Assembly (NCBI GenBank): GCA_050694055.1 | Contig: JBOGWX010000095.1 | Location: 1-47,948, forward strand | Reading direction: 5' to 3' | DNA length: 47,948 nt | Origin: WHSV01 sp050694055 | GTDB taxonomy: Bacteria; Actinomycetota; CADDZG01; WHSQ01 | Shown: positions 16,854 to 24,070 of the stretch, in pieces | Numbering within the stretch: position 1 is the first letter of the stretch | How the letters are laid out: the number at the start of each line of letters is the position of its first letter | Position numbers and translations under genes: made by a program | The notes under the pieces: generated by a model | Seen by the model: the letters and a program-made list of their open reading frames with translations, nothing else | Told to the model about the DNA's origin: nothing | The model's database searches: none

Positions 16854-16916
16854 TTAGTGGTCCGCCCCATAAGTAAAGTGACGTTTTGCATGTGTATTTG
16901 TGGGGCGGGCCACTTA
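16854..16916. mobile_element. 57-bp palindromic (MITE-like) insertion with TTA duplication
   Basis: Arms GTGGTCCGCCCCA (16857-16869) and TGGGGCGGGCCAC (16901-16913) are perfect inverted copies except one position (T against G). They enclose a 31-nt AT-rich centre unlike the surrounding DNA. TTA flanks both ends (16854-16856 and 16914-16916). The right copy is the ribD stop (TAA on the minus strand), and the left copy abuts the ribE GTG start. Precise removal of the 57 bp and one TTA leaves TAA-GTG, the tight junction expected in this operon. No transposase is encoded. As RNA, the folded arms lie just upstream of ribE. Insertion is inferred; the symmetry and the duplication are seen. Confidence 0.65.
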
Positions 16917-17996
16917 GCGACTCCTTTCGTAGGAAGTCAACAGGTCATCGCCAATGGATCGTGAGCTCAGCAGGCGCCAGCGTCGCGCGTCCCGGATCGT
17001 CGTCACGCCGAGCTCGGCGAGCTCCGGGCCCCCCCGTCCCAGGAGAACCGAGCCGTAGTGAAGCTCCAAGCCGTCGACGAGCTCTGCTTTCAGCAGCGCG
17101 CCGGCCAGCCGGGCGCCGCCCTCGCAGTAGAGCTCGAGCCAGTCGCGTCGACCGAGCGCGTCGAGCATGGCCCCGAGATCGACCCCTTCGGGCCGGCGCG
17201 GCAACATGAGAACCTCGGCCCCCGCTTCCTTCCACCCGGTCTGGGCGTCATGCGAAGCGGCCTCGGTCGTCGCCACGACCACCTCGCCGTCCTCGAAGAG
17301 GCGTGCGCTCGCCGGAGTGCGTCCGGTGGAATCGACCAGCACGCGGGCCGGCTGACGGAGGGGATGGACATCCCGCACCGTGAGGGCGGGGTCATCCGCC
17401 AGTGCCGTGCCCGCACCGACCACCACGGCATCGACCTCCACGCGCCGGCGCTGCACCGCCGTCCGCGCGCCCGGCCCGGTGATCCACCGGCCCGACCGGT
17501 CGGGTGCCGCAAGGCGTCCGTCGAGACTCAGCGCAAGTTTGAGGGAGACGAAGGGGCGTCCCGTGACCCTGTGATGGTTGTAGGCCCTGTTGAGCGTGCG
17601 CGCGGCGGACTCACACACTCCCGAAAGCACTTCGACGCCCGCCTCGGCCAGCGCACCGATACCGGCCCCCGACACGCGCGGGTCGGGGTCGCCGGCGGCC
17701 ACGACCACCCGGCTTATGCCGGCATCTATCAGAGCCGGAACGCAGGGCGGCGTGCGTCCGTGATGGTGGCACGGCTCGAGCGTCACGTAGGCGGTGGCAC
17801 CGGCGGCCGCACCCGCCCGCCGCAGGGCCTCGATCTCGGCGTGGGGGGAGCCGGCTCCGGCGTGGTGACCCTCTCCGAGGACCTCGCCGTCTCGTACCAG
17901 GACGCACCCAACCTTGGGATTGGGGGAGGTGAACGAGGCGCGCCGCGCCAGTTCCAGCGCTCTGGTCATGTAATGCTCGTGCACCTGGTCGCTCAT
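16914..17996 (-). CDS. ribD: Riboflavin deaminase / reductase
   Basis: Second and third steps of the pyrimidine branch. The N-terminal deaminase (about 1-145) has the zinc ligands in SPHAEIEALRRAG and LEPCHHHGRTPPC. The C-terminal reductase (about 150-360) starts RPFVSLKLALSLDGRLAAP and carries the NADPH-binding region. 360 residues. The ATG at 17996 is chosen because GGAGG lies 5 nt upstream and the domain begins there; the frame continues into the riboswitch but is not coding. First gene of the riboflavin operon and under direct control of the FMN riboswitch. Confidence 0.96.
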   Translation of the reverse strand: MSDQVHEHYMTRALELARRASFTSPNPKVGCVLVRDGEVLGEGHHAGAGSPHAEIEALRRAGAAAGATAYVTLEPCHHHGRTPPCVPALIDAGISRVVVAAGDPDPRVSGAGIGALAEAGVEVLSGVCESAARTLNRAYNHHRVTGRPFVSLKLALSLDGRLAAPDRSGRWITGPGARTAVQRRRVEVDAVVVGAGTALADDPALTVRDVHPLRQPARVLVDSTGRTPASARLFEDGEVVVATTEAASHDAQTGWKEAGAEVLMLPRRPEGVDLGAMLDALGRRDWLELYCEGGARLAGALLKAELVDGLELHYGSVLLGRGGPELAELGVTTIRDARRWRLLSSRSIGDDLLTSYERSR

Positions 17997-17997
17997 C

Positions 17998-18095
17998 CGT
18001 CCTCCGAGCGGTCGGAGCCTCTTCAGTCCGGCTGATCGGGAAAACGGGAGAGCGCCACACCCGAGCGGTCCGGCGCGCGCCGGGGCATCGCTCGG
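17998..18095 (-). promoter_or_regulatory. FMN riboswitch expression platform with SD-sequestering hairpin
   Basis: Downstream of the aptamer the message can fold in two ways. CCGAGCG (18095-18089) pairs with CGCTCGG at 18067-18061 to form a strong GC hairpin. The sequence CGCTCGG occurs again at 18010-18004, inside a hairpin (18017-18012 with 18007-18002, loop CCGC) that hides the GGAG of the ribD Shine-Dalgarno. The two identical segments can compete for the same partner. There is no terminator U-tract, so control is probably at translation initiation. Confidence 0.6.
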
Positions 18096-18097
18096 TT

Positions 18098-18253
18098 CCT
18101 CTTCTCCCATCCGGACTTCTCGCACCGCACACCGGTGATGCGAGTTACCGTCGGTCCCGGGATTCCACCGGGTCAACTCCGCAAGTCTTGCTCTGGGTGC
18201 GGAGGTAGCGGACTGTCACCGCCGGTCGGGAATCTCACCCTGCCCCGAAGAGG
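18098..18253 (-). ncRNA. FMN riboswitch (RFN element)
   Basis: Minus strand from 18253: CCTCTTCGGGGCAGGGTGAG, then TTCCCGACCGGCGGT, ACAGTCC, a variable arm, GACCCGGTGGAATCCCGGGACCGACGGT, and the closing GTCCGGATGGGAGAAGAGG. These are the conserved strands of the RFN aptamer. P1 is CCTCTTC (18253-18247) with GAAGAGG (18104-18098). It lies 101 nt before ribD and should repress the operon when FMN is plentiful. Confidence 0.95.
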
Positions 18254-18319
18254 TTCCATCTATTCGGTTGTCGCCTCGGCTTGGGACTCGAGGCAATGCC
18301 TGGTGGTCAGGCGCCTCTC

Positions 18320-18325
18320 AGTATA
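18320..18325 (-). promoter_or_regulatory. Probable -10 of the riboflavin operon
   Basis: TATACT on the minus strand, about 66 nt before the riboswitch P1 and downstream of the stop of the CheY-like gene. The -35 is unclear (GGTCAA is 15 nt upstream, TTGACT 25 nt). A start near 18313 would give a leader of about 60 nt before the aptamer. Confidence 0.5.
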
Positions 18326-18352
18326 CGACGCGCCGGTTCTTTGACCGCTGAG

Positions 18353-18733
18353 TCAAGAAAGGGGCTGCTCCGCAGCGCGCACCGCTGCGGCGATTTCCTC
18401 GAACGTGGCCGTCTTCTCCAGGTAGAGGCTGGCACCGGCCGCCATGGCCCTTCCTCCCATCTCGCCCGCCCCGTGGGCGGAGAGCATGATCACGCGCACG
18501 CCGGGAGCGACCGCTTTGATGCGGGGAAGCGCCTCGAGCCCGTCCATTACGGGCATCGTCAGATCGAGCACCACCACGTCGGGCTGAGCATCCCGGGCGA
18601 TATCCACCGCCTCGGCGCCGTTGGTGGCCTCGCCGACGATCTCGATGTCGGGCTCGAGACTCAGCTCCGCCCTGAGCAGCAGGCGCATTTGGTGCATGTC
18701 GTCACACACCAGCACACGGACGCATCTGCTCAA
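18353..18733 (-). CDS. Single-domain response regulator (CheY-like)
   Basis: A receiver domain with no output domain, 126 residues from the TTG at 18733. Acidic pair Asp11-Asp12, phospho-acceptor Asp57 (VVVLDLTMPVMDGLEAL), Ser85 in place of the usual Thr/Ser switch residue, and Lys107 are all present, so it should be phosphorylatable. The TTG follows GAGGTGG; an ATG at 18871 would add 46 residues without homology, so I prefer the TTG. Its output must be through protein contact. Candidate donors in this window are the kinases at 9307-9990 and 40171-41961. It lies in the same direction as the receiver-GGDEF gene upstream, 237 nt apart. Confidence 0.88.
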   Translation of the reverse strand: MSRCVRVLVCDDMHQMRLLLRAELSLEPDIEIVGEATNGAEAVDIARDAQPDVVVLDLTMPVMDGLEALPRIKAVAPGVRVIMLSAHGAGEMGGRAMAAGASLYLEKTATFEEIAAAVRAAEQPLS

Positions 18734-18893
18734 GCCGCCACCTCGGGGTCGAGCGGACCCGGCACCCAATGTGACCTTCCCCTCGGCAAACCCGAGTCCA
18801 TCTCCGTCCTTCCGGCCGCTCAACAAGCATGTGGTGCGGAGGCGGCCAGCGGAATAGAGCATCCGGGCCATCTTTGGCTCCCTCGAGCGCCGT

Positions 18894-18939
18894 GGGCCGA
18901 AGATTGACTAGCCATCAGCGTGAAGAATCTTCCCGGCCC
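18894..18939. repeat. Long imperfect hairpin between two response-regulator genes
   Basis: GGGCCGAAGATT (18894-18905) pairs with AATCTTCCCGGCCC (18926-18939) with a two-base bulge; the loop is 20 nt. No U-tract follows on either strand. It lies between the receiver-GGDEF stop and the CheY-like gene and could attenuate or stabilise the message. Confidence 0.55.
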
Positions 18940-18970
18940 TGCGGGGTTCGGCCGGACAGAGGCTCGATAG

Positions 18971-19909
18971 CTAGTCTCGCCGCCGGTCGACCGCGAACGA
19001 GGAGCCTTCGCTGCGTTTCGCGAACTGTTTCATCTCCGTCGCGATCTGCGCGGCCTGCCACTGGTTCTCGATCCGGCGGACCACGTTCGTGGCGATGCCG
19101 ATCGACACCGTCATGACGGGGAACTGGTGGGTTTGATTCCGTCGGTCGGCGACCTCGATGTAGCCGCGCTCGACGTCGGCATCATCGTAGAGCTGCAGCG
19201 CGACGGCATCCCAGCGCTCGCAGATGCCCTTGGCCACCGCCTCGGACTTTTCGGGGGGCACCATCACGACGAAGTCATCACCCCCGATATGCCCCAAAAA
19301 AGAACCTGCCGGCCCCAGACTTTCGAGGGCCTCGCGTACGCACCGGGCGATCAGTTTGATGGCCTCGTCGCCCCGCAGGAAACCGTAGTGGTCGTTGAAC
19401 GCCTTGAAGTTGTCTAAGTCGACGTACATGAGCCCGAGGGGCTCCCCCGCCTCGATGCGAGCCGTTGCTTCTGCTCCAACCTGCACGTTGCCGGGCAGCT
19501 GAGTGAGGGGATTGACCGCTCGCATGTCACGCGCGCGACGCAGGGACGACTTGACGCGCGCTACCAGCTCGATCGGATCGAAGGGTTTGATGATGTAATC
19601 GTCGGCTCCGGCCGTGAGTCCCACGACCTTGTCGGCCGAGAGCGACTTCGCCGTCAGCATGATGACCGAGATGTGTTTGGTGCGGGTGTCGGCTCGTAGC
19701 CGCTCACATACCTCGAACCCGTCGAGGCGCGGCATCATCACGTCGAGCAGAATGAGGTCGGGTCGCTGATCGCAGGCCATTTGTAAAGCCTGCTCGCCGT
19801 CCGGTGCGGTGATGACCTCGAAACCCTCGAGCCTCAGGTTGACCTCGACGAAGCGAACGATGTCCTCGTCGTCGTCGGCGACCAGGATGAGGTCTCGCCT
19901 CGAGTTCAT
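18971..19909 (-). CDS. Response regulator with receiver and GGDEF-type domain
   Basis: 312 residues: a receiver (1-120; acidic Asp12-Asp14 region, phospho-acceptor Asp56, Lys108) joined to a GGDEF-type domain (about 133-300). The signature is GGDDF (209-213) rather than GG(D/E)EF, in the context FLGHIGGDDFVVMV. The substrate-side motif MYVDLDNFKAFND is retained. The fourth position of the signature is changed, so diguanylate cyclase activity is uncertain and the domain might act as a nucleotide sensor. It overlaps rpe by 4 nt (ATGA), so it is the tail of the metK-to-rpe unit. It is not PleD-like in having a single receiver. Confidence 0.9.
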   Translation of the reverse strand: MNSRRDLILVADDDEDIVRFVEVNLRLEGFEVITAPDGEQALQMACDQRPDLILLDVMMPRLDGFEVCERLRADTRTKHISVIMLTAKSLSADKVVGLTAGADDYIIKPFDPIELVARVKSSLRRARDMRAVNPLTQLPGNVQVGAEATARIEAGEPLGLMYVDLDNFKAFNDHYGFLRGDEAIKLIARCVREALESLGPAGSFLGHIGGDDFVVMVPPEKSEAVAKGICERWDAVALQLYDDADVERGYIEVADRRNQTHQFPVMTVSIGIATNVVRRIENQWQAAQIATEMKQFAKRSEGSSFAVDRRRD

Positions 19910-20580
19910 TTCGTCCCCCCCAGCGCGTCCAGACGCGCGCGCAAGCGCGCTGCCGCCGCAGGAGCGTCCACGCCGTCGTAAATGCCGCTTCCCGAAACCA
20001 CGATGTTGGCGCCGGCCCCTACCACGAGGTCGATGTTGTCGATCTTGATACCTCCGTCTACTTCGACATCGGCACGCGCGCCCTCGGAATCAACCAGCCG
20101 GCGCGCGTCCCCGATCTTGGGCACCACCTCGCCCATGAACCTCTGTCCTCCGAAGCCGGGTCTCACGGTCATCATAAGAACCACATCGAGCTCGAAGAGG
20201 TACTTCTCGACGAATTCGAGACCGACGTCCGGGTGCACGGCGATGCCGAGGCCGGTACGGCGGGACCTGATGGCCTCGATGACGGCCGAGGGGTCATCCG
20301 TGACCTCGGGGTGGAAGCTGATGCGATCGGCTCCCGCCGCGCTGAACGCCTCGATGAAGTCCCCGGGATTGTCGATCATCAGGTGCACGTGGAGGGGCCG
20401 GCTGCAGGCGGCGCGCACGGCCGAGACGATCGCCGTCCCGAAGGTCAGGTTCGGAACGTAGTGACCGTCCATAACGTCGAGGTGAAACCAGTCGACGTGC
20501 GGGGCGACCGCCCGGATCTCCTCGGTGATTCGCCCAAAGTCGGCGGTCAGGATCGATGGCGCGAGCTCGAGACGAGACAT
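19906..20580 (-). CDS. rpe: Ribulose-phosphate 3-epimerase
   Basis: Interconverts ribulose 5-phosphate and xylulose 5-phosphate. 224 residues, with LAPSILTADFGRI at the start, HLDVMDGHYVPNLTFG with metal-binding His and Asp, MMTVRPGFGGQRF, and VEVDGGI. It also supplies the pentose pool that feeds riboflavin synthesis nearby. In many bacteria rsmB lies between fmt and rpe; here only 11 nt separate them. Confidence 0.97.
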   Translation of the reverse strand: MSRLELAPSILTADFGRITEEIRAVAPHVDWFHLDVMDGHYVPNLTFGTAIVSAVRAACSRPLHVHLMIDNPGDFIEAFSAAGADRISFHPEVTDDPSAVIEAIRSRRTGLGIAVHPDVGLEFVEKYLFELDVVLMMTVRPGFGGQRFMGEVVPKIGDARRLVDSEGARADVEVDGGIKIDNIDLVVGAGANIVVSGSGIYDGVDAPAAAARLRARLDALGGTK

Positions 20581-20591
20581 GAACGCAGAAC

Positions 20592-21515
20592 CTACTCAAA
20601 TCTCTCGCCGGGGGCCAGACGGAGACCCCGTGCCGCCTCTTTGCCCGAGGTCTCCTTCTTACCCTGAAGCTGGAGCCGGGTTATGCGCAGCGCGTCGTCT
20701 CCGGTGCCGGCCAGTAACGAGGTCCCGCGCGCCGTGATCTCCCCCGGTGCCAGACCCTCGTCCCCGAGGATCTCGGCGGTGAGCACCTTGGCCCGCTTGG
20801 CCCGCAATGTGGTCCAGGCTCCGGGGGCCGGGTTCAAGCCACGCACCTGGTTGCGAATCGCCACTGCCGGTTCGCGCCAGTCGATCCGCGCTTCCTCAGT
20901 GGTGATCTTGGATGCATAACTAGCGCGTTCGTGATCTTGCTCCACCGGCTCGAGCGTGCCGGAGCTCCACGCCGTAAGCGCGTCGACCAGCAACGGTCCA
21001 GCCAGCTTCGCCAGTCGGTCACCCAACGAGCCCGCGGTGTCGTCTTCCAACACCGGCTCCTCCACCGTGTTCAGGACCGGGCCCTCGTCCATGCCCTCCG
21101 TCAGGACCATTATCGAAATGCCGGTGGTGGCGCGGCCGTCCATGACGACCCGCTGGACCGGTGCGGCCCCTCGATACTCGGGAAGCAGCGAGAAGTGCGC
21201 GTTGACGAAACCTAGAGGGGGGACGGCCAGCAACGACCCCGGGAGGATCTGGCCGTAGGCCACGACCGTGCCGACCTCGGGAGCAAGCTTTCTCAGCTCG
21301 TCGTGAAACTCGGGCGCGCGTGCTCGTTGCGGCTGCAGGACGTCGAGACCCAGCTCGAGCGCCCGCTGTTTCACCGGCGACGCTCTCAGTTGCATACCCC
21401 GTCCTGCGGCTCGATCGGGATTGGTGACGACCGCGGCAACCTCGATGTTCGAAGCCCTCAGCGCGTCCAGGCTGGGAACTGCCCATCGTGGAGTACCGAA
21501 GAAGACGGTCCTCAT
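20592..21515 (-). CDS. fmt: Methionyl-tRNA formyltransferase
   Basis: Formylates initiator Met-tRNA. 307 residues: N-terminal formyltransferase Rossmann domain (about 1-195) with FGTPRWAVPSLDAL, the catalytic stretch VNAHFSLLPEYRGAAPVQ (Asn, His and the SLLP loop) and IMVLTEGMDEGP; C-terminal tRNA-binding domain (about 200-305) with IRGLNPAPGAWT-type sequence. The usual G-L-D-T-G reads GMDEG. It follows def by 34 nt, the usual pairing of formylation and deformylation. Confidence 0.97.
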   Translation of the reverse strand: MRTVFFGTPRWAVPSLDALRASNIEVAAVVTNPDRAAGRGMQLRASPVKQRALELGLDVLQPQRARAPEFHDELRKLAPEVGTVVAYGQILPGSLLAVPPLGFVNAHFSLLPEYRGAAPVQRVVMDGRATTGISIMVLTEGMDEGPVLNTVEEPVLEDDTAGSLGDRLAKLAGPLLVDALTAWSSGTLEPVEQDHERASYASKITTEEARIDWREPAVAIRNQVRGLNPAPGAWTTLRAKRAKVLTAEILGDEGLAPGEITARGTSLLAGTGDDALRITRLQLQGKKETSGKEAARGLRLAPGERFE

Positions 21516-21549
21516 CCGCCGGCGACCCAGCGTCGCCGCCGCGACCGTC

Positions 21550-22098
21550 TCAGAGAGTCTCCTCGCTGGGAACCGACGCCCTGACGTGGCTGGAGCGCGG
21601 CGGCGGAAGTCCCAGGGCCTGGTCGGTCAGGATGCGGCGCGCTTCGCGCCGGAGATCGTCGGGCAGGCGATCGATGAAGAGGATGCCGTCGAGGTGGTCG
21701 ATCTCGTGCTGGAACACGCGCGCGACATGCTCCTCGGCGTCGATCTCGACCCGATCTCCGTTCTCATCGGAGCCTTCGACGCGCACCTCGAGGTGGCGCT
21801 CGACGGGATAGACGAGCCCGGGGAGGCTGAGGCACCCCTCCTCGTCGGTGAACATGCGTCTCGACCGCCTGGTTATGACCGGATTGATGATGGTTCCGAA
21901 GGCATCGTCGAGCTCCCAAGTGAAGATGCGCTCGAGTACGCCGACCTGGTTTCCGGCAAGACCGACTCCGGGGGCCACGCGCATGGTTTCGAGCATGTCC
22001 GCGGAGAGCCGGCGATGGACGTCGTCGACCTCCTCGACGGCGCGCGCCGTATGTCGAAGAATCGGGTCGCCGAACGTCCTGATCGACAGAACCGCCAT
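21550..22098 (-). CDS. def: Peptide deformylase
   Basis: Removes the formyl group from nascent proteins. 182 residues with all three motifs: GVGLAGNQVGV, EEGCLSLPG (metal-binding Cys) and QHEIDHLDG (two His and the catalytic Glu). Motif 1 has Gly-Asn where Ala-x is usual. Sits between priA and fmt. Confidence 0.97.
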   Translation of the reverse strand: MAVLSIRTFGDPILRHTARAVEEVDDVHRRLSADMLETMRVAPGVGLAGNQVGVLERIFTWELDDAFGTIINPVITRRSRRMFTDEEGCLSLPGLVYPVERHLEVRVEGSDENGDRVEIDAEEHVARVFQHEIDHLDGILFIDRLPDDLRREARRILTDQALGLPPPRSSHVRASVPSEETL

Positions 22099-22144
22099 GC
22101 CCTCGCTGTCATCCTTTCCCGTTGACGTGGCCGGCAGGCACCAG

Positions 22145-24070
22145 CTAGCGAGGGTCCACGTCGACCCGCAGCCGGCTTCCCTGTGGCACCGAGGCGAGGA
22201 TACCCCGCAGGGCGCGCGCCACCGGTTCCGCGTCCTCCGCCTTGATCAGGACCTCGAGCCCCTCCTCTAGCTCACCTTCGCCCACCACCGTCCGCACGCC
22301 GATCGGCCCCAGGACGCGCGCTCCGGTGGCGCGCGCTACTCCCGCAGCTCGCTCGATCAATCCCTGCTTCCTGGGGCCGTAGCTGGTCGCCTTGATGAGC
22401 TCGGAGAAAGGCGGGTAGTCGAGCTCTCGGCGCTCGGCGAGCTCGCGTTCGAGCCAGAAGTCGTAGTCGGCTCTGACCACCGCCTGCAGCGCGTAGTGCT
22501 CCGGCTCCGCGCTTTGAATCATCAGGCGACCCCCCTGGGCGGCCGGCCCGGCCCACCCGGCCATCTCGGCCAGCGCCTGGTAGGCGTGTTCCGCCGCGCG
22601 GAAATCGGGCCTCCGCAGGAGCGAGTCGGCGTCGAGGACGCCCACGAGGCGCACCGAGGGTCGAAGGGCGGGCTTGGTGCCGATCCAGGTCGTGACGTAG
22701 ATGTCGACCTCACCTGGATGCTCGTCGAGGTTGCCGATCACGTCGGGGTCCATGCGGCCGACCGTCGCCCGCGGAAAAGCCTTGCCGAGTTGCTCGCTCA
22801 ATCTCTCCGTTCCCGCCCCGACGTAGCGGAACCCCTGCGAGCCGCAGGTGGGGCAAGCGCGGGGGGCCGGTGCTGCGAGTCCGCAGTGCGAACAGCGCAC
22901 CGCCTCTTCGACCCGGTCGTAGAAGAGTCCCGACTCGCACACCGGGCAACGCACCGACCGGCGGCAAGCGGCACACCACAGAGCCCGCGCGTAGCCGCGG
23001 GCGGGGACCAGGAGTGCGACGCGCTCACCGGCTCGCAGCGTGTCTCTGATGCGTTGGTGGAGCTCGTGCGAGAAGACGCGCTCGGACGGAGGAGCCACGA
23101 TCTCGACCACCGGGCGAGCCGCGCGGAGCTCGGCTCGTCGGGGAGACACCGAACCGTACGAGCCGTCGCGCGCGGCCGCTCCGGTCTCGACGCTGGGCGT
23201 CGAGCTGACGAATACACAGGTTGCGCCCTGGATGCGGGCACGTTCGAGGGCGACCCGCCGAGCGTCGTAGCGAGGCGAACGATCCTCTTTGAAAGAGAGA
23301 TGGTGCTCGTCGTCGAGGACGATGAGCCGCAGGTGCTCGGCGGGTGCCAAGACCGTGGCTCGACCTCCCGCGCCCAGAGGAGCACCGGCACCGACGCGCA
23401 GCCACGCATGCGCTCGCCGGTTGTCGGGCTGGGCCGAATCGAGGCGCGCCACGTCCGGCCAGCGTCTCGCCAATTCGTCGAGGGTAGCCGAGCCCCAGCG
23501 CACCTCCGGCACGGCCACGAGAGCCTGGCCCCCACATCGCGAAGCGACGTCCACCATCTCGGCGACGAGCGTTCCATGGTCCTCGCCGGGGACCGTGCGC
23601 ACCGACCAAACGGAATGGTGGCCGCGCTCGAGCGCCCGCAGCAGGTCCAATCCGCCTTCGTAAACCGGCAAACGCTCAACCGGCCAGCCCAAGCGGAGCG
23701 GCTCGGACGCGGCGATCCGCATGCGCACGCGCGGCGGCACCGCACGTGCGAACGCTCGTCCGAGTGGTGCTGCGTACCGGCCGGCGAGCCAGCTGAAGAC
23801 GTCGACCATGGCCCCCGGCGCCACCGGTGCGCCCGCGATGAGCGCGGCCACCTCCTGGAGATCGTCGACCTCTTGATCCGAAACGGAAGTCACCACCGCG
23901 CGGACGCGACGGTTGCCGAACGGGACGCGCACCAAGGAGCCAACTTGGACACCGGGACGCAGCGTCGAGGGCAGCTTGTAGTCGAACGCCCGATCGACCC
24001 GCCAGACCGGGACGAGAGGGACTACGGAAACGGTCGCGCCGCGCTCAGGTAGCGAGGCGGCGGAGGTCAT
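22145..24070 (-). CDS. priA: PriA-like primosome protein without helicase motifs
   Basis: Recognises stalled forks for replication restart in bacteria with an active PriA. The 641 residues start with the PriA DNA-binding domain (VWRVDRAFDYKLPSTLRPGVQVGSLVRVPFGNRRVRAVV). The Walker A GxGKT is absent from the expected place after LRALERGHHSVWSVRTVPG. The DEEH box reads LDDEHH, and the following SSTPSVET replaces the SATPS motif. The zinc-binding region is intact (CAACRRSVRCPVC, CSHCG, CPTCG). Loss of ATPase motifs is a known trait of actinobacterial PriA proteins, so this is a family feature and not local decay. The start overlaps the metK end by 26 nt. Confidence 0.9.
   Translation of the reverse strand: MTSAASLPERGATVSVVPLVPVWRVDRAFDYKLPSTLRPGVQVGSLVRVPFGNRRVRAVVTSVSDQEVDDLQEVAALIAGAPVAPGAMVDVFSWLAGRYAAPLGRAFARAVPPRVRMRIAASEPLRLGWPVERLPVYEGGLDLLRALERGHHSVWSVRTVPGEDHGTLVAEMVDVASRCGGQALVAVPEVRWGSATLDELARRWPDVARLDSAQPDNRRAHAWLRVGAGAPLGAGGRATVLAPAEHLRLIVLDDEHHLSFKEDRSPRYDARRVALERARIQGATCVFVSSTPSVETGAAARDGSYGSVSPRRAELRAARPVVEIVAPPSERVFSHELHQRIRDTLRAGERVALLVPARGYARALWCAACRRSVRCPVCESGLFYDRVEEAVRCSHCGLAAPAPRACPTCGSQGFRYVGAGTERLSEQLGKAFPRATVGRMDPDVIGNLDEHPGEVDIYVTTWIGTKPALRPSVRLVGVLDADSLLRRPDFRAAEHAYQALAEMAGWAGPAAQGGRLMIQSAEPEHYALQAVVRADYDFWLERELAERRELDYPPFSELIKATSYGPRKQGLIERAAGVARATGARVLGPIGVRTVVGEGELEEGLEVLIKAEDAEPVARALRGILASVPQGSRLRVDVDPR

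Noticed and set aside
18734..18871. ATG at 18871 giving the CheY-like protein 46 extra residues
   Set aside because: The added residues do not resemble anything, while TTG at 18733 has a ribosome-binding site and starts the receiver domain directly. The ATG does have GGGAG upstream, so it stays as an alternative.
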